Source: Cytobacillus firmus NBRC 15306
Lineage (GTDB): Bacteria > Bacillota > Bacilli > Bacillales > Cytobacillaceae
Length of the DNA: 64,000 bases
Reading direction: 5' to 3'
Assembly (NCBI RefSeq): GCF_001591465.1
Contig: NZ_BCUY01000012.1
Span: 1 to 64,000 of the forward strand
Below, piece after piece: positions 16,252 through 26,175 of the stretch (positions within the stretch are counted from its first letter, which is position 1; each line of letters begins with the position of its first letter). A program made the position numbers and the translations under genes. Below the pieces are notes generated by a model. That model was not told where the DNA came from. It worked only from the letters and a program-made list of their open reading frames with translations, and searched no databases.

Positions 16252-16274
16252 GTATAGGTGACAGGCACCTATAC
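16252..16274. repeat. REP-like palindrome
   Basis: GTATAGGTG and CACCTATAC form a perfect 9-bp stem around ACAGG. The GGTG-loop-CACC core is shared with the hairpin at 16077-16089. Such elements are often scattered through Bacillus intergenic regions. Confidence 0.6.
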
Positions 16275-16340
16275 CACCACTAGACCACTTTCACACACCA
16301 TTGAAGCTGCAAACCGCTCAGGGCTTGCAGCTTTTATTTT

Positions 16341-17114
16341 TTATGGTCCTTCATCAATAAGTTCGTAGCCTGGAATCAGTTCTGACAGCGGCACAATTTG
16401 TGCTTTCTCTTTATATACAGGTATATACTCTTTAAGCACACTAACCATCTTTGTACCTGTGATGCCGACATGGCCGATTGCGATGATGCGTTCGTTTTTC
16501 ACAAGTTTTTCAGCAATTCTGTCTGCCTGTTTTGTGATATGTGCTGTCGTGTAAATATCATCGAAGAAAATATTGTTTTCTACATAAGGGACTCCTATTT
16601 CATTTGCCAGTTTGCCGACAACGCTTTTTCCGGTTGTTTTGCTGTCGAGATAAAATAAACCGTGTTCTTTGCATACTTCAAGGACAACCCTCATGACCCG
16701 TTCATTTTCCGTTGCTCTTGAACCCATATGATTATTCATGCCGACCGCATGGGGGACTTCTTTAATGGCATTCTCAACTCTGCTGCGGATTTCTTCATCG
16801 GTTAAATCTGTTGTGATTGCCCCAGGCCCAAGCCAGCTCCTTTTTCCTCTTTTCGGCTCCATCGGCATATGAACGATTACTTCATGCCCATTTTTATATG
16901 CCAGTTCTGCATCTTCTTTTGTCGTTGGCATGAAAGGCATGATGGCAGCCGTCAGGGTCACCGGCAGCTCCATCATTTCTTTTGTTCCCTTCATATTGTT
17001 CCCAAAATCGTCAATGACAATGGCCAATTCAGGTTTTTGAGAAGCAGCATTTATGGGAGTTCCTATACTTCCGAATGAAAAAATTAATACAAATATGCTG
17101 ATGAATCTTTTCAT
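16341..17114 (-). CDS. divergent polysaccharide deacetylase family protein (YibQ-like)
   Basis: The 257-residue product has a cleavable signal peptide (M-K-R-F-I-S-I-F-V-L-I-F-S-F) and then the A-I-V-I-D-D-F-G-N-N segment, P-F-M-P-T-T and H-M-P-M-E-P, diagnostic of the divergent polysaccharide deacetylase (COG2861, YibQ) family. The fold is related to the NodB deacetylases, but activity of the family is poorly defined. ATG at 17114 follows AAAGGAGGAT; the longer frame lacks such a site. It is extracytoplasmic and lies downstream of potD with a terminator between. Confidence 0.88.
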   Translation of the reverse strand: MKRFISIFVLIFSFGSIGTPINAASQKPELAIVIDDFGNNMKGTKEMMELPVTLTAAIMPFMPTTKEDAELAYKNGHEVIVHMPMEPKRGKRSWLGPGAITTDLTDEEIRSRVENAIKEVPHAVGMNNHMGSRATENERVMRVVLEVCKEHGLFYLDSKTTGKSVVGKLANEIGVPYVENNIFFDDIYTTAHITKQADRIAEKLVKNERIIAIGHVGITGTKMVSVLKEYIPVYKEKAQIVPLSELIPGYELIDEGP

Positions 17115-17167
17115 TTTTCCATCCTCCTTTGCGCTAGCATTCCCTGATTCCATAAATCCGTTCCAAT

Positions 17168-17196
17168 GCAAAAACTGCCAGGAATTGATCCTGACA
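17168..17196 (-). terminator. terminator of the potABCD operon
   Basis: Minus-strand CTGTCAGG pairs with CCTGGCAG around a short loop and TTTTTGC follows. Confidence 0.85.
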
Positions 17197-17203
17197 GTAA
17201 CTT

Positions 17204-18277
17204 TTATTTTTTATGCATTTTAAACTCGAGGAAAAGCTCATTATAATAAGCGAGCATCCTTTTTCCCAGATTCTCATAAACCTCCAGCCGGGCTGTCATT
17301 TCTTCATCCGGATAAAAACGTTCATCTGAAATTGTTTCTTCGTCCATATATTTCTGCGCCTCTTTATTCGGCGTTGAATATCCGACGTATTCTGTATTTT
17401 GCGCCGCATTTTCAGGGTCAAGAATGAAATTCATGAACTGGTGGGCCGCTTCCGGATTTTTGGCAGTCTTAGGGATGACCATATTATCAAACCACAGATT
17501 GGAGCCTTCCTCCGGAACTACATATTCGAGATTATCCTTCTCCCACATGAGCTCCTGTGCCGTGCCGGACCAGACCACGCCAATGCCGGCTTCATCATTT
17601 TCCATCAGCATTCTGATTTCATCACCCACAATGGCCTTAATGTTAGGAGTAAGACGATCGAGTTTTTCTTTAGCTTCGATCAAATGGTCTTTATCTTTGT
17701 CATTAAGAGAATAATGCAGACTGTTGAGCCCCATGCCCATTACTTCCCGTGCCCCATCAATCAGCAGGATCTGGTTCTTTAATTCAGGGTCCCATAGATC
17801 ATTCCAGCTCGTGATTTTTTTATCACCTAAAATATCGGTGTTATAAAGAATCCCGACTGTGCCCCAGAAATAGGGAATCGAATACTCATTTTCAGGATCA
17901 AAAGGCAGGTCCATAAAACGCGGATCAATATATTTCAGGTTTGGAATTTTAGAGTGGTCAACCGGCAAAAGCAGGTCTTCCTCTTTCATTTTTTCAATAG
18001 CATATTCTGATGGAACTGCAATATCATAGGCTGTGCCGCCCTGTTCAATTTTCGTCATCATCGCTTCATTGGAATCGAATGTTTCATAGATGACTTTAAT
18101 GCCTGTTTCCTGTTCGAACTTATCCACCAGGTCTGCATCAATGTAATCGCCCCAGTTGAAAATGGTTAATGTATTGCCGCTTGTGTAGCCCTGGGAGGAA
18201 TTCAGCCCGGAAACGATGTACAACAAGGCGAATGAAACGATTAATACGGCGGCGAGCGCCTGAATAAGCTTCTTCAT
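17204..18277 (-). CDS. potD: spermidine/putrescine-binding protein PotD
   Basis: The 357-residue solute-binding protein contains the family opening L-T-I-F-N-W-G-D-Y-I-D, then Y-D-I-A-V-P-S-E-Y and G-I-G-V-V-W-S-G. It captures polyamines for the PotABC transporter. Unusually for a Gram-positive binding protein, the N-terminal hydrophobic segment lacks a lipobox cysteine, so it may be held by an uncleaved helix. Its ATG overlaps the potC stop (ATGA). It is the last gene of the operon. Confidence 0.94.
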   Translation of the reverse strand: MKKLIQALAAVLIVSFALLYIVSGLNSSQGYTSGNTLTIFNWGDYIDADLVDKFEQETGIKVIYETFDSNEAMMTKIEQGGTAYDIAVPSEYAIEKMKEEDLLLPVDHSKIPNLKYIDPRFMDLPFDPENEYSIPYFWGTVGILYNTDILGDKKITSWNDLWDPELKNQILLIDGAREVMGMGLNSLHYSLNDKDKDHLIEAKEKLDRLTPNIKAIVGDEIRMLMENDEAGIGVVWSGTAQELMWEKDNLEYVVPEEGSNLWFDNMVIPKTAKNPEAAHQFMNFILDPENAAQNTEYVGYSTPNKEAQKYMDEETISDERFYPDEEMTARLEVYENLGKRMLAYYNELFLEFKMHKK

Positions 18278-19077
18278 TGCCTTACCCCCATTCCATTCGG
18301 CTTCTCATTTCGCTTTGTAATAAAGTAATAGCCTGTGACCAGAATGATGGTAAATAGGAAAAGCAAAGCGGATAACGCATTGATATTTAGTGAAACTCCC
18401 CTTCTTGCCAGAGAATAGATTTCAACAGACAAAGTGGTAAATCCGTTGCCTGTAACAAAGAAAGTGACGGCAAAGTCATCAAGGGAATATGTCAGGGCCA
18501 TAAAAAAGCCGGCGAAAATTCCGGGAGTGATATAAGGGAGAATGACTTTAGTCAGAACATCCAATCTGCTGGCGCCAAGATCCATGGCTGCATAAATCAT
18601 CGATGTGCTCATCTCTTCAATCTTAGGCAAAACCATCAGGACGACAATCGGAACACTGAAGGCGATGTGTGCCAGTAAAACAGATACAAATCCAAGCTTA
18701 AGTCCGATCATCGTAAAGAGAATTAAAAACGACGCGCCAATAATGACATCCGGACTGACAATCAGCACATTATTCAATGATAGCAGCGTGTTTTTCACTC
18801 TGCGTTTTCGTGCATAAGCAATCGCAAGTGCCCCGGCAACTCCAATGATGGTCGATATCGCTGCAGATAAAAGGGCAATAATAACAGTGTTCAGGACAAT
18901 GATGAGCAATCGTGTATCCGCAAACAGCTCCCGATACCAATCCAAAGTAAATCCTTCGAACTGATACATGGTCCCTCCGCTGTTGAAGGAATAAAATATT
19001 AAGTAAAAGATCGGGGCGTACAGGATGATAAAAATAAGTGCCAAATAAACTGCCGGCCATTTCCTGTTCTTTTTCAT
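18274..19077 (-). CDS. potC: polyamine ABC transporter permease PotC
   Basis: The 267-residue inner-membrane permease has about six helices and the EAA-type loop containing A-A-M-D-L-G-A-S. It pairs with PotB to form the polyamine channel. Its start codon shares one base with the potB stop (TAATG) and its stop overlaps potD. Confidence 0.94.
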   Translation of the reverse strand: MKKNRKWPAVYLALIFIILYAPIFYLIFYSFNSGGTMYQFEGFTLDWYRELFADTRLLIIVLNTVIIALLSAAISTIIGVAGALAIAYARKRRVKNTLLSLNNVLIVSPDVIIGASFLILFTMIGLKLGFVSVLLAHIAFSVPIVVLMVLPKIEEMSTSMIYAAMDLGASRLDVLTKVILPYITPGIFAGFFMALTYSLDDFAVTFFVTGNGFTTLSVEIYSLARRGVSLNINALSALLFLFTIILVTGYYFITKRNEKPNGMGVRQ

Positions 19078-19880
19078 TATAGGATCCCCCGCTTTCTTCT
19101 GCCAGTCAGCACCATAATGAGTACCATGGCGATAATCAGGAAGACAGCAATGGTAGAGCCCATTCCCCAGTCCTGTGTCACGAGGAAATGCTGCTCAATG
19201 GCAGTTCCAAGAGTGATGACACGGTTCCCTGCAATCAGTCTTGTCAGCATGAATAATGATAATGCCGGGATAAAGACAATCTGGCATCCTGCTTTCACGC
19301 CATCCAGTGTCAAAGGAAAGATAACACGCTTGAATGTTACCCAGGAAGAACCGCCCAAATCATTGGAAGCATCCAAAAGCGTTGGATTCAGCTCATCTAA
19401 GGAATTAAATATCGGCAATATCATAAAAGGAAGAAAAATATAGACCGACACAAAGATAAAACTGAAATCAGTAAACAGAATCTGTCTGCTGCCGATTCCC
19501 ATCACTTCCAGAAAGCTGTTCGCAGCGCCATATGTACCGAAAATGCCAAGGAATGCATAAGCCTTTAAAAGAAGGTTAATCCAGGATGGCAGGATGATCA
19601 ATAAGAGCCACAGCTGCTTATGCTTCGTTTTCGTAAGCAAATACGCTGTTGGATACGCGATCAGCAATGAAAATAACGTAATTAAAAAGGCATACCAAAA
19701 GGAGCTTAGCGTCATTTTTAAATAAACAGGCGTAAAGAATTCCCGATAATTCTCCAAGGTGAAATGCCCTTCAATATCAAAGAACGAATAATACAGGACA
19801 AGCAGCAAAGGCGTCACAACAAATAGCAAAATCCAAAGAACATAAGGAATTAAATAAAAATTGCGGGAATTAGTTCTCAT
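19077..19880 (-). CDS. potB: polyamine ABC transporter permease PotB
   Basis: The 267-residue permease has six helices and the EAA-type loop with [12 protein letters not shown] at 19880 (M-R-T-N-S-R-N-F-Y) follows GAGGGAA and gives the normal length; the longer open frame would overlap potA by 68 bases. With the chosen start the potA overlap is 11 bases. Confidence 0.93.
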   Translation of the reverse strand: MRTNSRNFYLIPYVLWILLFVVTPLLLVLYYSFFDIEGHFTLENYREFFTPVYLKMTLSSFWYAFLITLFSLLIAYPTAYLLTKTKHKQLWLLLIILPSWINLLLKAYAFLGIFGTYGAANSFLEVMGIGSRQILFTDFSFIFVSVYIFLPFMILPIFNSLDELNPTLLDASNDLGGSSWVTFKRVIFPLTLDGVKAGCQIVFIPALSLFMLTRLIAGNRVITLGTAIEQHFLVTQDWGMGSTIAVFLIIAMVLIMVLTGRRKRGIL

Positions 19881-20976
19881 GGCTTCCCTCTTCATAAGCT
19901 TCCAGGCGCTTATCAAATTCTTCTTCGGTCTCCCCATGCCTCATGACGTGAATCGCTTCAGGGTCGAAATGAAGGCCAATTTGATCCCCGACGGTCGCCT
20001 TCTTGGTTGAATGGACGAGCCACTCATTGCCATCGCTGTCATAGCAGCTGATCTCATAATGGACACCCCTAAATAGCTGGGAGTCAACTTTAACCTTCAG
20101 CTTTCCATCATCAGGGGCTGTAATAGCGAGATCTTCCGGGCGGATCACAATCTCAACCTCTTCATTCGGCTCAAAGCCTCCATCAACACATTCAAACAAC
20201 TTCCCGGCAAACCGAACTTCATAATCCTTGATCATCGCACCTGCAACAATATTGGATTCCCCAATAAAATCAGCTACAAAGCGATTAATTGGTTCATCAT
20301 AAATGTCAGTAGGTGTTCCGCTCTGCTCAATCTTTCCGCTGTTAAGCACGAAAATTTCGTCTGACATGGCCAATGCTTCTTCCTGATCATGTGTGACAAA
20401 AATAAACGTAATGCCAAGGTTTCGCTGCAGCTCCCTAAGCTCGTACTGCATTTCGGTCCGCAGTTTCAGGTCAAGGGCGGATAATGGTTCATCCAGGAGA
20501 ATGACCTCAGGCTCATTGACAATGGCTCTTGCGATAGCCACACGCTGGCGCTGCCCGCCTGACATATCTTTAATTTCCCGGTTTTCGTATCCTTCAAGGT
20601 TTACAAACCGTAGCGCTTCTTTCACTTTCCTCTCGATCTCCGCTTTCTTTAATTTTTTTATTTTTAAGCCGAATGCAATGTTTTCAAATACATTCAGATG
20701 CGGAAACAGGGCATAGTCCTGAAAAACCGTGTTTACCTGCCTTTTGTTGGCTGGAACATGATTAATGACTTTTCCATTAAAATAGATATCCCCTTCAGAA
20801 GGTTCTGTAAAGCCGGCAATCAGCCGCAAAATCGTCGTTTTCCCGCAGCCTGATGGACCCAGCAGCGTATAGAACTTCCCGCGTTCAATTTCAAAGCTGA
20901 CATTTTTTAAAACTGGCGGGTCATTATCATATCTTTTTGTCACCGAATTAAAACGGATAATGGTGTTATCTGTCAT
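19870..20976 (-). CDS. potA: polyamine ABC transporter ATPase PotA
   Basis: The 368-residue ATPase has Walker A G-P-S-G-C-G-K-T (about 38-45), Q-loop V-F-Q-D-Y-A, signature S-G-G-Q-R-Q-R-V, Walker B V-I-L-L-D-E-P and a C-terminal TOBE-like domain from about residue 280. It powers polyamine import by PotBC-PotD. It is first in potABCD. The XRE-type regulator that often precedes this operon in Bacillus is not present. Confidence 0.95.
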   Translation of the reverse strand: MTDNTIIRFNSVTKRYDNDPPVLKNVSFEIERGKFYTLLGPSGCGKTTILRLIAGFTEPSEGDIYFNGKVINHVPANKRQVNTVFQDYALFPHLNVFENIAFGLKIKKLKKAEIERKVKEALRFVNLEGYENREIKDMSGGQRQRVAIARAIVNEPEVILLDEPLSALDLKLRTEMQYELRELQRNLGITFIFVTHDQEEALAMSDEIFVLNSGKIEQSGTPTDIYDEPINRFVADFIGESNIVAGAMIKDYEVRFAGKLFECVDGGFEPNEEVEIVIRPEDLAITAPDDGKLKVKVDSQLFRGVHYEISCYDSDGNEWLVHSTKKATVGDQIGLHFDPEAIHVMRHGETEEEFDKRLEAYEEGSHEN

Positions 20977-21117
20977 CTAACTCTCCCTATCTATAGAAAT
21001 TTACAGGACATATGTTTTGCCAAGTTCAAACGTATAATATCATAGATTTCCTTTTATCTGTTACAAAATTCAAAAACAGAAATAGCCCCGCATCTTGAAT
21101 TGCGGGATTTTCGGATG

Positions 21118-21849
21118 CTATACTCCCCGCTTGTTGCCCCATACATAAGTATGAAGCTGCGGAAGCACTTTAACATCTTTCAGCTCATTGTCATGAATCG
21201 TTTTTTCAATTAGCCAATCATATTTATCAAGCAGCCTCTGCAGTAAATTCCGGTCGTCTGCTGTTACCGTATCATCATTTCCCACCTGCAGATAAAACGG
21301 AACCCCGGGATAGCGCTGATATACGTTTTTGGCATATTCATAATCCTCATCATCAAAAACAACGATCTTAAGTGAGAACTGCTGGTCTTCCCTTCTGCCG
21401 GCCTGCAGTTTTTTCACTATCAGATCGAGCACATCGAAATCCGTATTCATGCCTGAACTCGGCGGCTTTGGAGACAGGGTCAGTTCATCAATTTCATAAA
21501 ACCAATCCTGCCAGCGGCTTCCCTGTGTTTCCAGGCAGAGCTTAATTCGTTCAGCTTTTAGCAGAGAAATAAATTCACCCAAATTTTTCAGAAGAGCCGG
21601 ATTGCCGCCCGAAATGGTTACGAAAGAAAATCCATCCCCGCCGAGTTCTTTAAGCTCCTTCCAAATTTCATCCGGTTCCATTTGGCGGATGCTGTCCTTC
21701 GCACTTCCATCCCAGGTAAAAGAGGAATCACACCAGCTGCATGAATAATCACATCCTGCTGTACGGACGAACATCGTTTTCTGGCCGATTACCATCCCTT
21801 CCCCCTGAATGGTCGGACCGAAGATTTCCAGTACAGGAATCTTACTCAA
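21118..21849 (-). CDS. queE: 7-carboxy-7-deazaguanine synthase QueE
   Basis: The 243-residue radical SAM enzyme converts 6-carboxytetrahydropterin to 7-carboxy-7-deazaguanine in queuosine synthesis. It shows E-I-F-G-P-T-I-Q-G-E-G, the cluster motif C-D-Y-S-C-S-W-C and S-G-G-N-P. TTG at 21849 gives the expected N-terminus (S-K-I-P-V-L-E); the frame extends upstream only through queD sequence. AAGGGAG lies at slightly long spacing. It overlaps queD by eight bases and closes the queCDE operon. Confidence 0.93.
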   Translation of the reverse strand: MSKIPVLEIFGPTIQGEGMVIGQKTMFVRTAGCDYSCSWCDSSFTWDGSAKDSIRQMEPDEIWKELKELGGDGFSFVTISGGNPALLKNLGEFISLLKAERIKLCLETQGSRWQDWFYEIDELTLSPKPPSSGMNTDFDVLDLIVKKLQAGRREDQQFSLKIVVFDDEDYEYAKNVYQRYPGVPFYLQVGNDDTVTADDRNLLQRLLDKYDWLIEKTIHDNELKDVKVLPQLHTYVWGNKRGV

Positions 21850-22318
21850 CCTCCATCCACTCCCTTCTTGCTTCAGCATAGCTCGTTGGAGTTTCAAAAA
21901 GGCGCACAAATTCGACTCTTGCACCGTCATATTGCTCTTTTCTGTTTTGCAGGCTTTCTGCCATTTTTTCATAGATCCAGACAACCATATTCTCGGCTGT
22001 TGTATTCATCGGGGGCAGCGTTTCATTCAGGTACTTGTGGTCAAGATATATCTCAATCTCATTTTTCCAGATTTCCTTTATGTCACCGAAATCAATCATT
22101 AACCCTCTGTCATCCACGAATCCGCTTATGCCAAAAATCACCTTATAGGTGTGGCCATGCAGGTTTTTGCATTTGCCTTCATAGCAATGCAGATGATGGG
22201 CTGAATCAAAAGTGAATTCCTTGCTGACCATTACACGCTTATGGTGGTATTTCAGCTGATCCGGCTGAATGTCTTCATTTATCTTCTGGAGTTTATCAAC
22301 AATCCTAAAACCATACAT
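21842..22318 (-). CDS. queD: 6-carboxy-5,6,7,8-tetrahydropterin synthase QueD
   Basis: The 158-residue enzyme converts 7,8-dihydroneopterin triphosphate to 6-carboxytetrahydropterin. It shows F-D-S-A-H-H-L-H-C-Y-E-G-K-C and L-H-G-H-T-Y-K, which carry the zinc-binding histidines and catalytic Cys. It lies between queC and queE with three bases to queC, in a preQ1-controlled operon. Confidence 0.95.
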   Translation of the reverse strand: MYGFRIVDKLQKINEDIQPDQLKYHHKRVMVSKEFTFDSAHHLHCYEGKCKNLHGHTYKVIFGISGFVDDRGLMIDFGDIKEIWKNEIEIYLDHKYLNETLPPMNTTAENMVVWIYEKMAESLQNRKEQYDGARVEFVRLFETPTSYAEARREWMEVE

Positions 22319-22321
22319 CGC

Positions 22322-22981
22322 TTAAAGCTCCCCCTTTTCGTTGAGGTATTCTTCAAGGCCCTTTTGTCTTAAATGGCAGGCAGGACACTCACCGCAGCCA
22401 TCTGCCGGAATGCCGTTATAGCATGTCAGCGTATTTTTACGAACATAATCAAGAGCATCCAATTCATCTGCGAGCTTCCATGTCTCAGCTTTATTGAGCC
22501 ACATTAAAGGCGTATGGATAACAAACTGCCCATCCATCGACAGATTCAGTGTGACATTCAGTGATTTAATAAAAATATCCCGGCAATCAGGGTAGCCGCT
22601 GAAATCTGTCTCACACACCCCTGTAATAATATGCCTGGCATTGATCTGACTGGCCAGCACACCGGCAAAGGACAGGAATAAAAGGTTTCTTCCGGGCACA
22701 AATGTGGATGGAAGTCCGCCTTCCTCTCCATCTTTTACTTCTATGTCATCACGGGTCAGTGCGTTTGGCGCAAGCTGATTCAGCAGGGACATATCAAGGA
22801 TATGATGCCTGATTCCCAGATCTTTTGCTATTTGCCGGGCACATTCTATTTCAAGCTTGTGCCGCTGATTATAATTAAAAGTGACTGCTTCCACCTCGGC
22901 AAAACGTTCCTTTGCCCAGAATAAGCAGGTTGTACTATCCTGGCCGCCGCTGAATACAACGAGTGCTTTATCATTTTTCAT
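22322..22981 (-). CDS. queC: 7-cyano-7-deazaguanine synthase QueC
   Basis: The 219-residue ATP-dependent enzyme makes preQ0 from 7-carboxy-7-deazaguanine. It has the PP-loop S-G-G-Q-D-S-T-T near the N-terminus and a C-terminal zinc site C-Y-N-G...C-G-E-C-P-A-C. ATG at 22981 follows AAAGGAGA; the upstream extension lies in the riboswitch leader. It is first in queCDE. Confidence 0.96.
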   Translation of the reverse strand: MKNDKALVVFSGGQDSTTCLFWAKERFAEVEAVTFNYNQRHKLEIECARQIAKDLGIRHHILDMSLLNQLAPNALTRDDIEVKDGEEGGLPSTFVPGRNLLFLSFAGVLASQINARHIITGVCETDFSGYPDCRDIFIKSLNVTLNLSMDGQFVIHTPLMWLNKAETWKLADELDALDYVRKNTLTCYNGIPADGCGECPACHLRQKGLEEYLNEKGEL

Positions 22982-23000
22982 ATAAAATGTCTCCTTTAAA

Positions 23001-23037
23001 CAGAAAAACAGGACCACTAAGAAAGCAGACCTGTTTT
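23001..23037 (-). terminator. attenuator terminator of the preQ1 riboswitch
   Basis: Minus-strand AACAGG and CCTGTT close a hairpin followed by T-rich sequence just before the queC binding site. Confidence 0.75.
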
Positions 23038-23074
23038 CCTTAGTTTTTTAAAGAGGGTAGCTAGAACCTCTACC
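23038..23074 (-). ncRNA. preQ1-I riboswitch
   Basis: The minus strand carries AGAGGTTCTAGCTACCCTCT followed by the A-rich tail AAAAAACTAAGG, the hairpin-pseudoknot pattern of the class I preQ1 aptamer. It should repress queCDE when preQ1 is abundant. Confidence 0.93.
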
Positions 23075-23572
23075 GTGAACACGGATTTTCTATTGAACTA
23101 TCAGTTTATATTATCATCTTTATCGGAGTTTTAGAAGGTATTACTTATACTCAAATAAAAAGTTTTATAATTCTAAATCATGCAACATTAATAAACGCTC
23201 ATCTAATTTTCTGAATCGGCCTCCAACAGGTCCCATACTGTAATGATGCCTTTAGGTTTGTCCCTTCTTTATTCCCATTTTGGCGGACAATATAAACTTT
23301 GAAGATTCTGGTTCGATTTCCGGCAGAATAATTTGCACAAATAGAATTTTCAATCTATTATATGATATTATATTGTTTAGCTGAAGACATTGCATAAATA
23401 TATAAGTTTATTAATAAATTTCTTCGTTCTAACGTGAATAAACATAGATTTCCCTTATTTTAGGAAAGAATAAAGTGTGTATTTCGTCTAAGCGAAAATG
23501 AATATTTATTATTACTGAATAATTTTTTTGAAGCTTCAGCTCACTATATTTATTGCGAAAGCTGGTGAAATC

Positions 23573-24283
23573 ATGGAATACACTGTTCATCCTTTAGGAG
23601 ACAATGCAGTTCTTATAGAACTTGGGAATGAAATCAGTGAGGATGCACATCTAAAAGTGCAGACACTGACAGCCTTTCTCGAGAAACATCCTCCAGATTG
23701 GATGATAGAATACATACCCGCTTACACAACAGTCACTATTTTTTATAATCCTTTTGAGATCTATCAGCTTTCAGATGGAGAGCTTCCATTTGATTTCATA
23801 TGTTCTCTCATAAAACCGCTTATGGTAGAGATGGGGGAAAATAAGGCAATGGAAGCAAGAATCGTCGAAATCCCGGTTTGCTATGGAGGAGAATTCGGGC
23901 CGGATCTTGACTATGTCGCCGAACATAATGGGCTAACCCCTGATGAAGTTATAAACATTCACTCTTCAGGCAGTTACCTGGTCTATATGATTGGCTTTGC
24001 ACCAGGCTTCCCTTTTATCGGCGGGATGTCTGAGCAAATTGCCGCACCCAGACGGGATACCCCCCGCTTGAAAATTCCTGAGCGAACAGTTGGGATTGCC
24101 GGGATGCAGACTGGGATCTACCCCATCGAGACGCCAGGAGGCTGGCAGCTGATCGGGCGTACTCCTGTTAAACTGTTTCGTCCAATGGATGAATCCCCTA
24201 CCCTCTTAAAAGCTGGCGATAAAATCAAATTCAAGCCAATCAGTCTGGAAGAATACCATCATTGGGAGGAGACGGAGCAATGA
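23573..24283 (+). CDS. pxpB: 5-oxoprolinase subunit PxpB (KipI family)
   Basis: The 236-residue product matches the KipI/PxpB family: R-I-V-E-I-P-V-C-Y-G-G-E-F-G-P-D-L, G-F-A-P-G-F-P-F-I-G-G and T-P-G-G-W-Q-L-I-G. With PxpA and PxpC it forms the prokaryotic ATP-dependent 5-oxoprolinase; the Bacillus subtilis homologue also inhibits KinA. ATG at 23573 gives the normal N-terminus, with a weak binding site. It overlaps pxpC by four bases. The 430 bases upstream hold no confident gene. Confidence 0.94.
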   Translation: MEYTVHPLGDNAVLIELGNEISEDAHLKVQTLTAFLEKHPPDWMIEYIPAYTTVTIFYNPFEIYQLSDGELPFDFICSLIKPLMVEMGENKAMEARIVEIPVCYGGEFGPDLDYVAEHNGLTPDEVINIHSSGSYLVYMIGFAPGFPFIGGMSEQIAAPRRDTPRLKIPERTVGIAGMQTGIYPIETPGGWQLIGRTPVKLFRPMDESPTLLKAGDKIKFKPISLEEYHHWEETEQ

Positions 24284-25290
24284 TTAAAGTGCTAAAGCCT
24301 GGACTCCTTTCAAACATTCAGGATCTTGGGAGAACCGGGTATCAGAAGTTTGGCGTCATAGCCAGCGGGGCCATGGATCCTTTTTCACATCGGATGGCCA
24401 ATCTGCTGGCCGGCAATGAAGAAAATGAGTCTACATTGGAAATAACGATGATGGGTCCTGTACTGACATTTGAACAAGACACCTTAATTTCAATCTGCGG
24501 AGGAGACCTCTCCCCTTCGATCAATGGCCAGCCTATTCGGACGTGGCGGTCTGTTTTTGTTAAAAAAGGCAGTGAACTTAAATTCGGGGGCTGTAAAAAA
24601 GGATGCAGAGCCTATTTGGCTGCAGCCGGCGGCTTTGCGGTCCCGGAGGTAATGAACAGTAAATCTACTTATCTGCGTGCCGGTCTTGGCGGATTTAAAG
24701 GAAGAGCATTAAAGTCTGGAGATGTGCTGGAAACAGGCAAACCTTCCCTTCACTCTTTGAAAATGGCGGAATACTTGTCAAAACAGCTCCTTCATAAAAC
24801 CGTTGCTGAAAACGATTGGGGCATTTCCTCAAAACTCATTCCGGTATATGTGGGGAATCCGGAAATCAGAATCACCAGAGGACGGCAATTTGAATTATTT
24901 TCCCATGAAAGCAGAGTACAGCTGTTTAATGATGTTTTTGAAGTGACGGCACAATCGGACAGGATGGGATATAGATTGAAGGGTCCTTCACTTGCATTGT
25001 CAGAGCTTGCTGAACAAATTTCTGAGGCCGTCAATTTTGGTTCCATTCAGGTGCCTCCCGATGGAAATCCGATAGTCCTGCTGGCTGACAGGCAAACAAC
25101 CGGCGGCTACCCGAAAATTGGACAGGTTGCCGCGGTCGACCTCCCCCTTCTCGCTCAGGCAAAACCCGGCGACGCTTTGCGATTTACAGAAATATCAAAT
25201 GAACAGGCACAGCAGCTGCTCATTAAGAGAGAAATAGAATTGAAGGAATTAAAACAAGGAATATTATTAAAGATCAGAGGAGGAAAGTAA
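24280..25290 (+). CDS. pxpC: 5-oxoprolinase subunit PxpC (KipA family)
   Basis: The 336-residue product carries the biotin-dependent-carboxylase-like hallmarks [26 protein letters not shown] and T-T-G-G-Y-P-K-I-G. It partners PxpB. ATG at 24280 lies nine bases after GGGAGGA and overlaps the pxpB stop (ATGA). One base separates it from pxpA. Confidence 0.94.
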   Translation: MIKVLKPGLLSNIQDLGRTGYQKFGVIASGAMDPFSHRMANLLAGNEENESTLEITMMGPVLTFEQDTLISICGGDLSPSINGQPIRTWRSVFVKKGSELKFGGCKKGCRAYLAAAGGFAVPEVMNSKSTYLRAGLGGFKGRALKSGDVLETGKPSLHSLKMAEYLSKQLLHKTVAENDWGISSKLIPVYVGNPEIRITRGRQFELFSHESRVQLFNDVFEVTAQSDRMGYRLKGPSLALSELAEQISEAVNFGSIQVPPDGNPIVLLADRQTTGGYPKIGQVAAVDLPLLAQAKPGDALRFTEISNEQAQQLLIKREIELKELKQGILLKIRGGK

Positions 25291-25291
25291 C

Positions 25292-26062
25292 ATGCACATT
25301 GTAGACATTAATTGTGATATGGGAGAAAGCTTTGGTTCCTACAAGATGGGGCACGATGAGGAAATTCTGGACCACATTACCTCAGCTAATATCGCCTGCG
25401 GCTTCCATGCCGGCGACCCGGCGACGATGCGAAAAACAGTCAGAATGGCGCTTGAGAAGAATGTTGGCCTGGGTGTCCATCCCGGTCTTCAGGATTTGCA
25501 CGGGTTCGGCCGCAGGGATATGAATATTACCCCTCAGGAAGCCTATGACCTGGTGGTCTACCAAATTGGCGCTTTATATGCATTTGTTAAATCAGAAGGC
25601 GGCAAACTTCAGCATGTAAAGCCGCATGGAGCATTGTTCAACATGGCCTCAAAAAGCGCACCGTTATCGGAAGCAATCGCTGAAGCAGTCTACAAAGTAG
25701 ATCCAGAACTCATTCTATTCGGTCTTTCTGGGGGCGAATTGGTTAAAGCCGGCAGGAAAATCGGCCTACGTTCTGCCAATGAAGTATTTTCTGACCGGAC
25801 CTACCAGGAGGACGGAACGCTGACTTCCAGACGGGAAAGCAATGCCCTTATTACCGATCACAGTGCTGCTGCAGAGCAGGTCATCCGCATGGTCAAAGAA
25901 GGAAAAGTTCATTCTGTACAGGGTACGGATGTTTCCATTGAGGCCAATACGATCTGCATCCACGGTGACGGGGAAAGCGCTCTGGAATTTGCCCAGTACA
26001 TTCCTAAGGCACTGAACGACGCGGGAATCCAGGTTGCAAAAATCAATGAGTTTTTGAAATAA
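25292..26062 (+). CDS. pxpA: 5-oxoprolinase subunit PxpA (LamB/YcsF family)
   Basis: The 256-residue product has the YcsF-family signature [11 protein letters not shown] at its start, then A-C-G-F-H-A-G-D and H-V-K-P-H-G-A-L. It is the hydrolase-like subunit of 5-oxoprolinase, which opens pyroglutamate to glutamate. A ribosome binding site AGAGGAGGAAAG lies at the end of pxpC. Confidence 0.95.
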   Translation: MHIVDINCDMGESFGSYKMGHDEEILDHITSANIACGFHAGDPATMRKTVRMALEKNVGLGVHPGLQDLHGFGRRDMNITPQEAYDLVVYQIGALYAFVKSEGGKLQHVKPHGALFNMASKSAPLSEAIAEAVYKVDPELILFGLSGGELVKAGRKIGLRSANEVFSDRTYQEDGTLTSRRESNALITDHSAAAEQVIRMVKEGKVHSVQGTDVSIEANTICIHGDGESALEFAQYIPKALNDAGIQVAKINEFLK

Positions 26063-26102
26063 ATTTGGTATTGATGGAGATAATGAAAAATTGGTGACTT
26101 GT

Positions 26103-26175
26103 TAAGTGCGAATCGCACTGATCGGGGGATAGTTCCGTTCATTGCGGATTCGCCAGCGCGAACGGCACTCATCAG
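26103..26175 (+). other. structured intercistronic element (candidate RNA)
   Basis: The 170-base gap between pxpA and ycsG contains AGTGCG-AAT-CGCACT (26105-26119) and an alternative nested fold: CTGAT (26118-26122) with ATCAG (26171-26175), CCGTTC (26135) with GAACGG (26160), and apical GCG-GATT-CGC. The two folds overlap, as in a switch. No known RNA family is recognised. Confidence 0.4.

Noticed and set aside
16306-16340. Hairpin after the polysaccharide-deacetylase-like gene as its terminator
   Set aside because: The U-rich side of the hairpin points in the plus direction, opposite to the gene, so it was not called as that gene's terminator.
25909-26172. 87-codon minus frame over the pxpA end and the structured gap
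   Set aside because: Antisense shadow; the sequence is better explained by RNA secondary structure.
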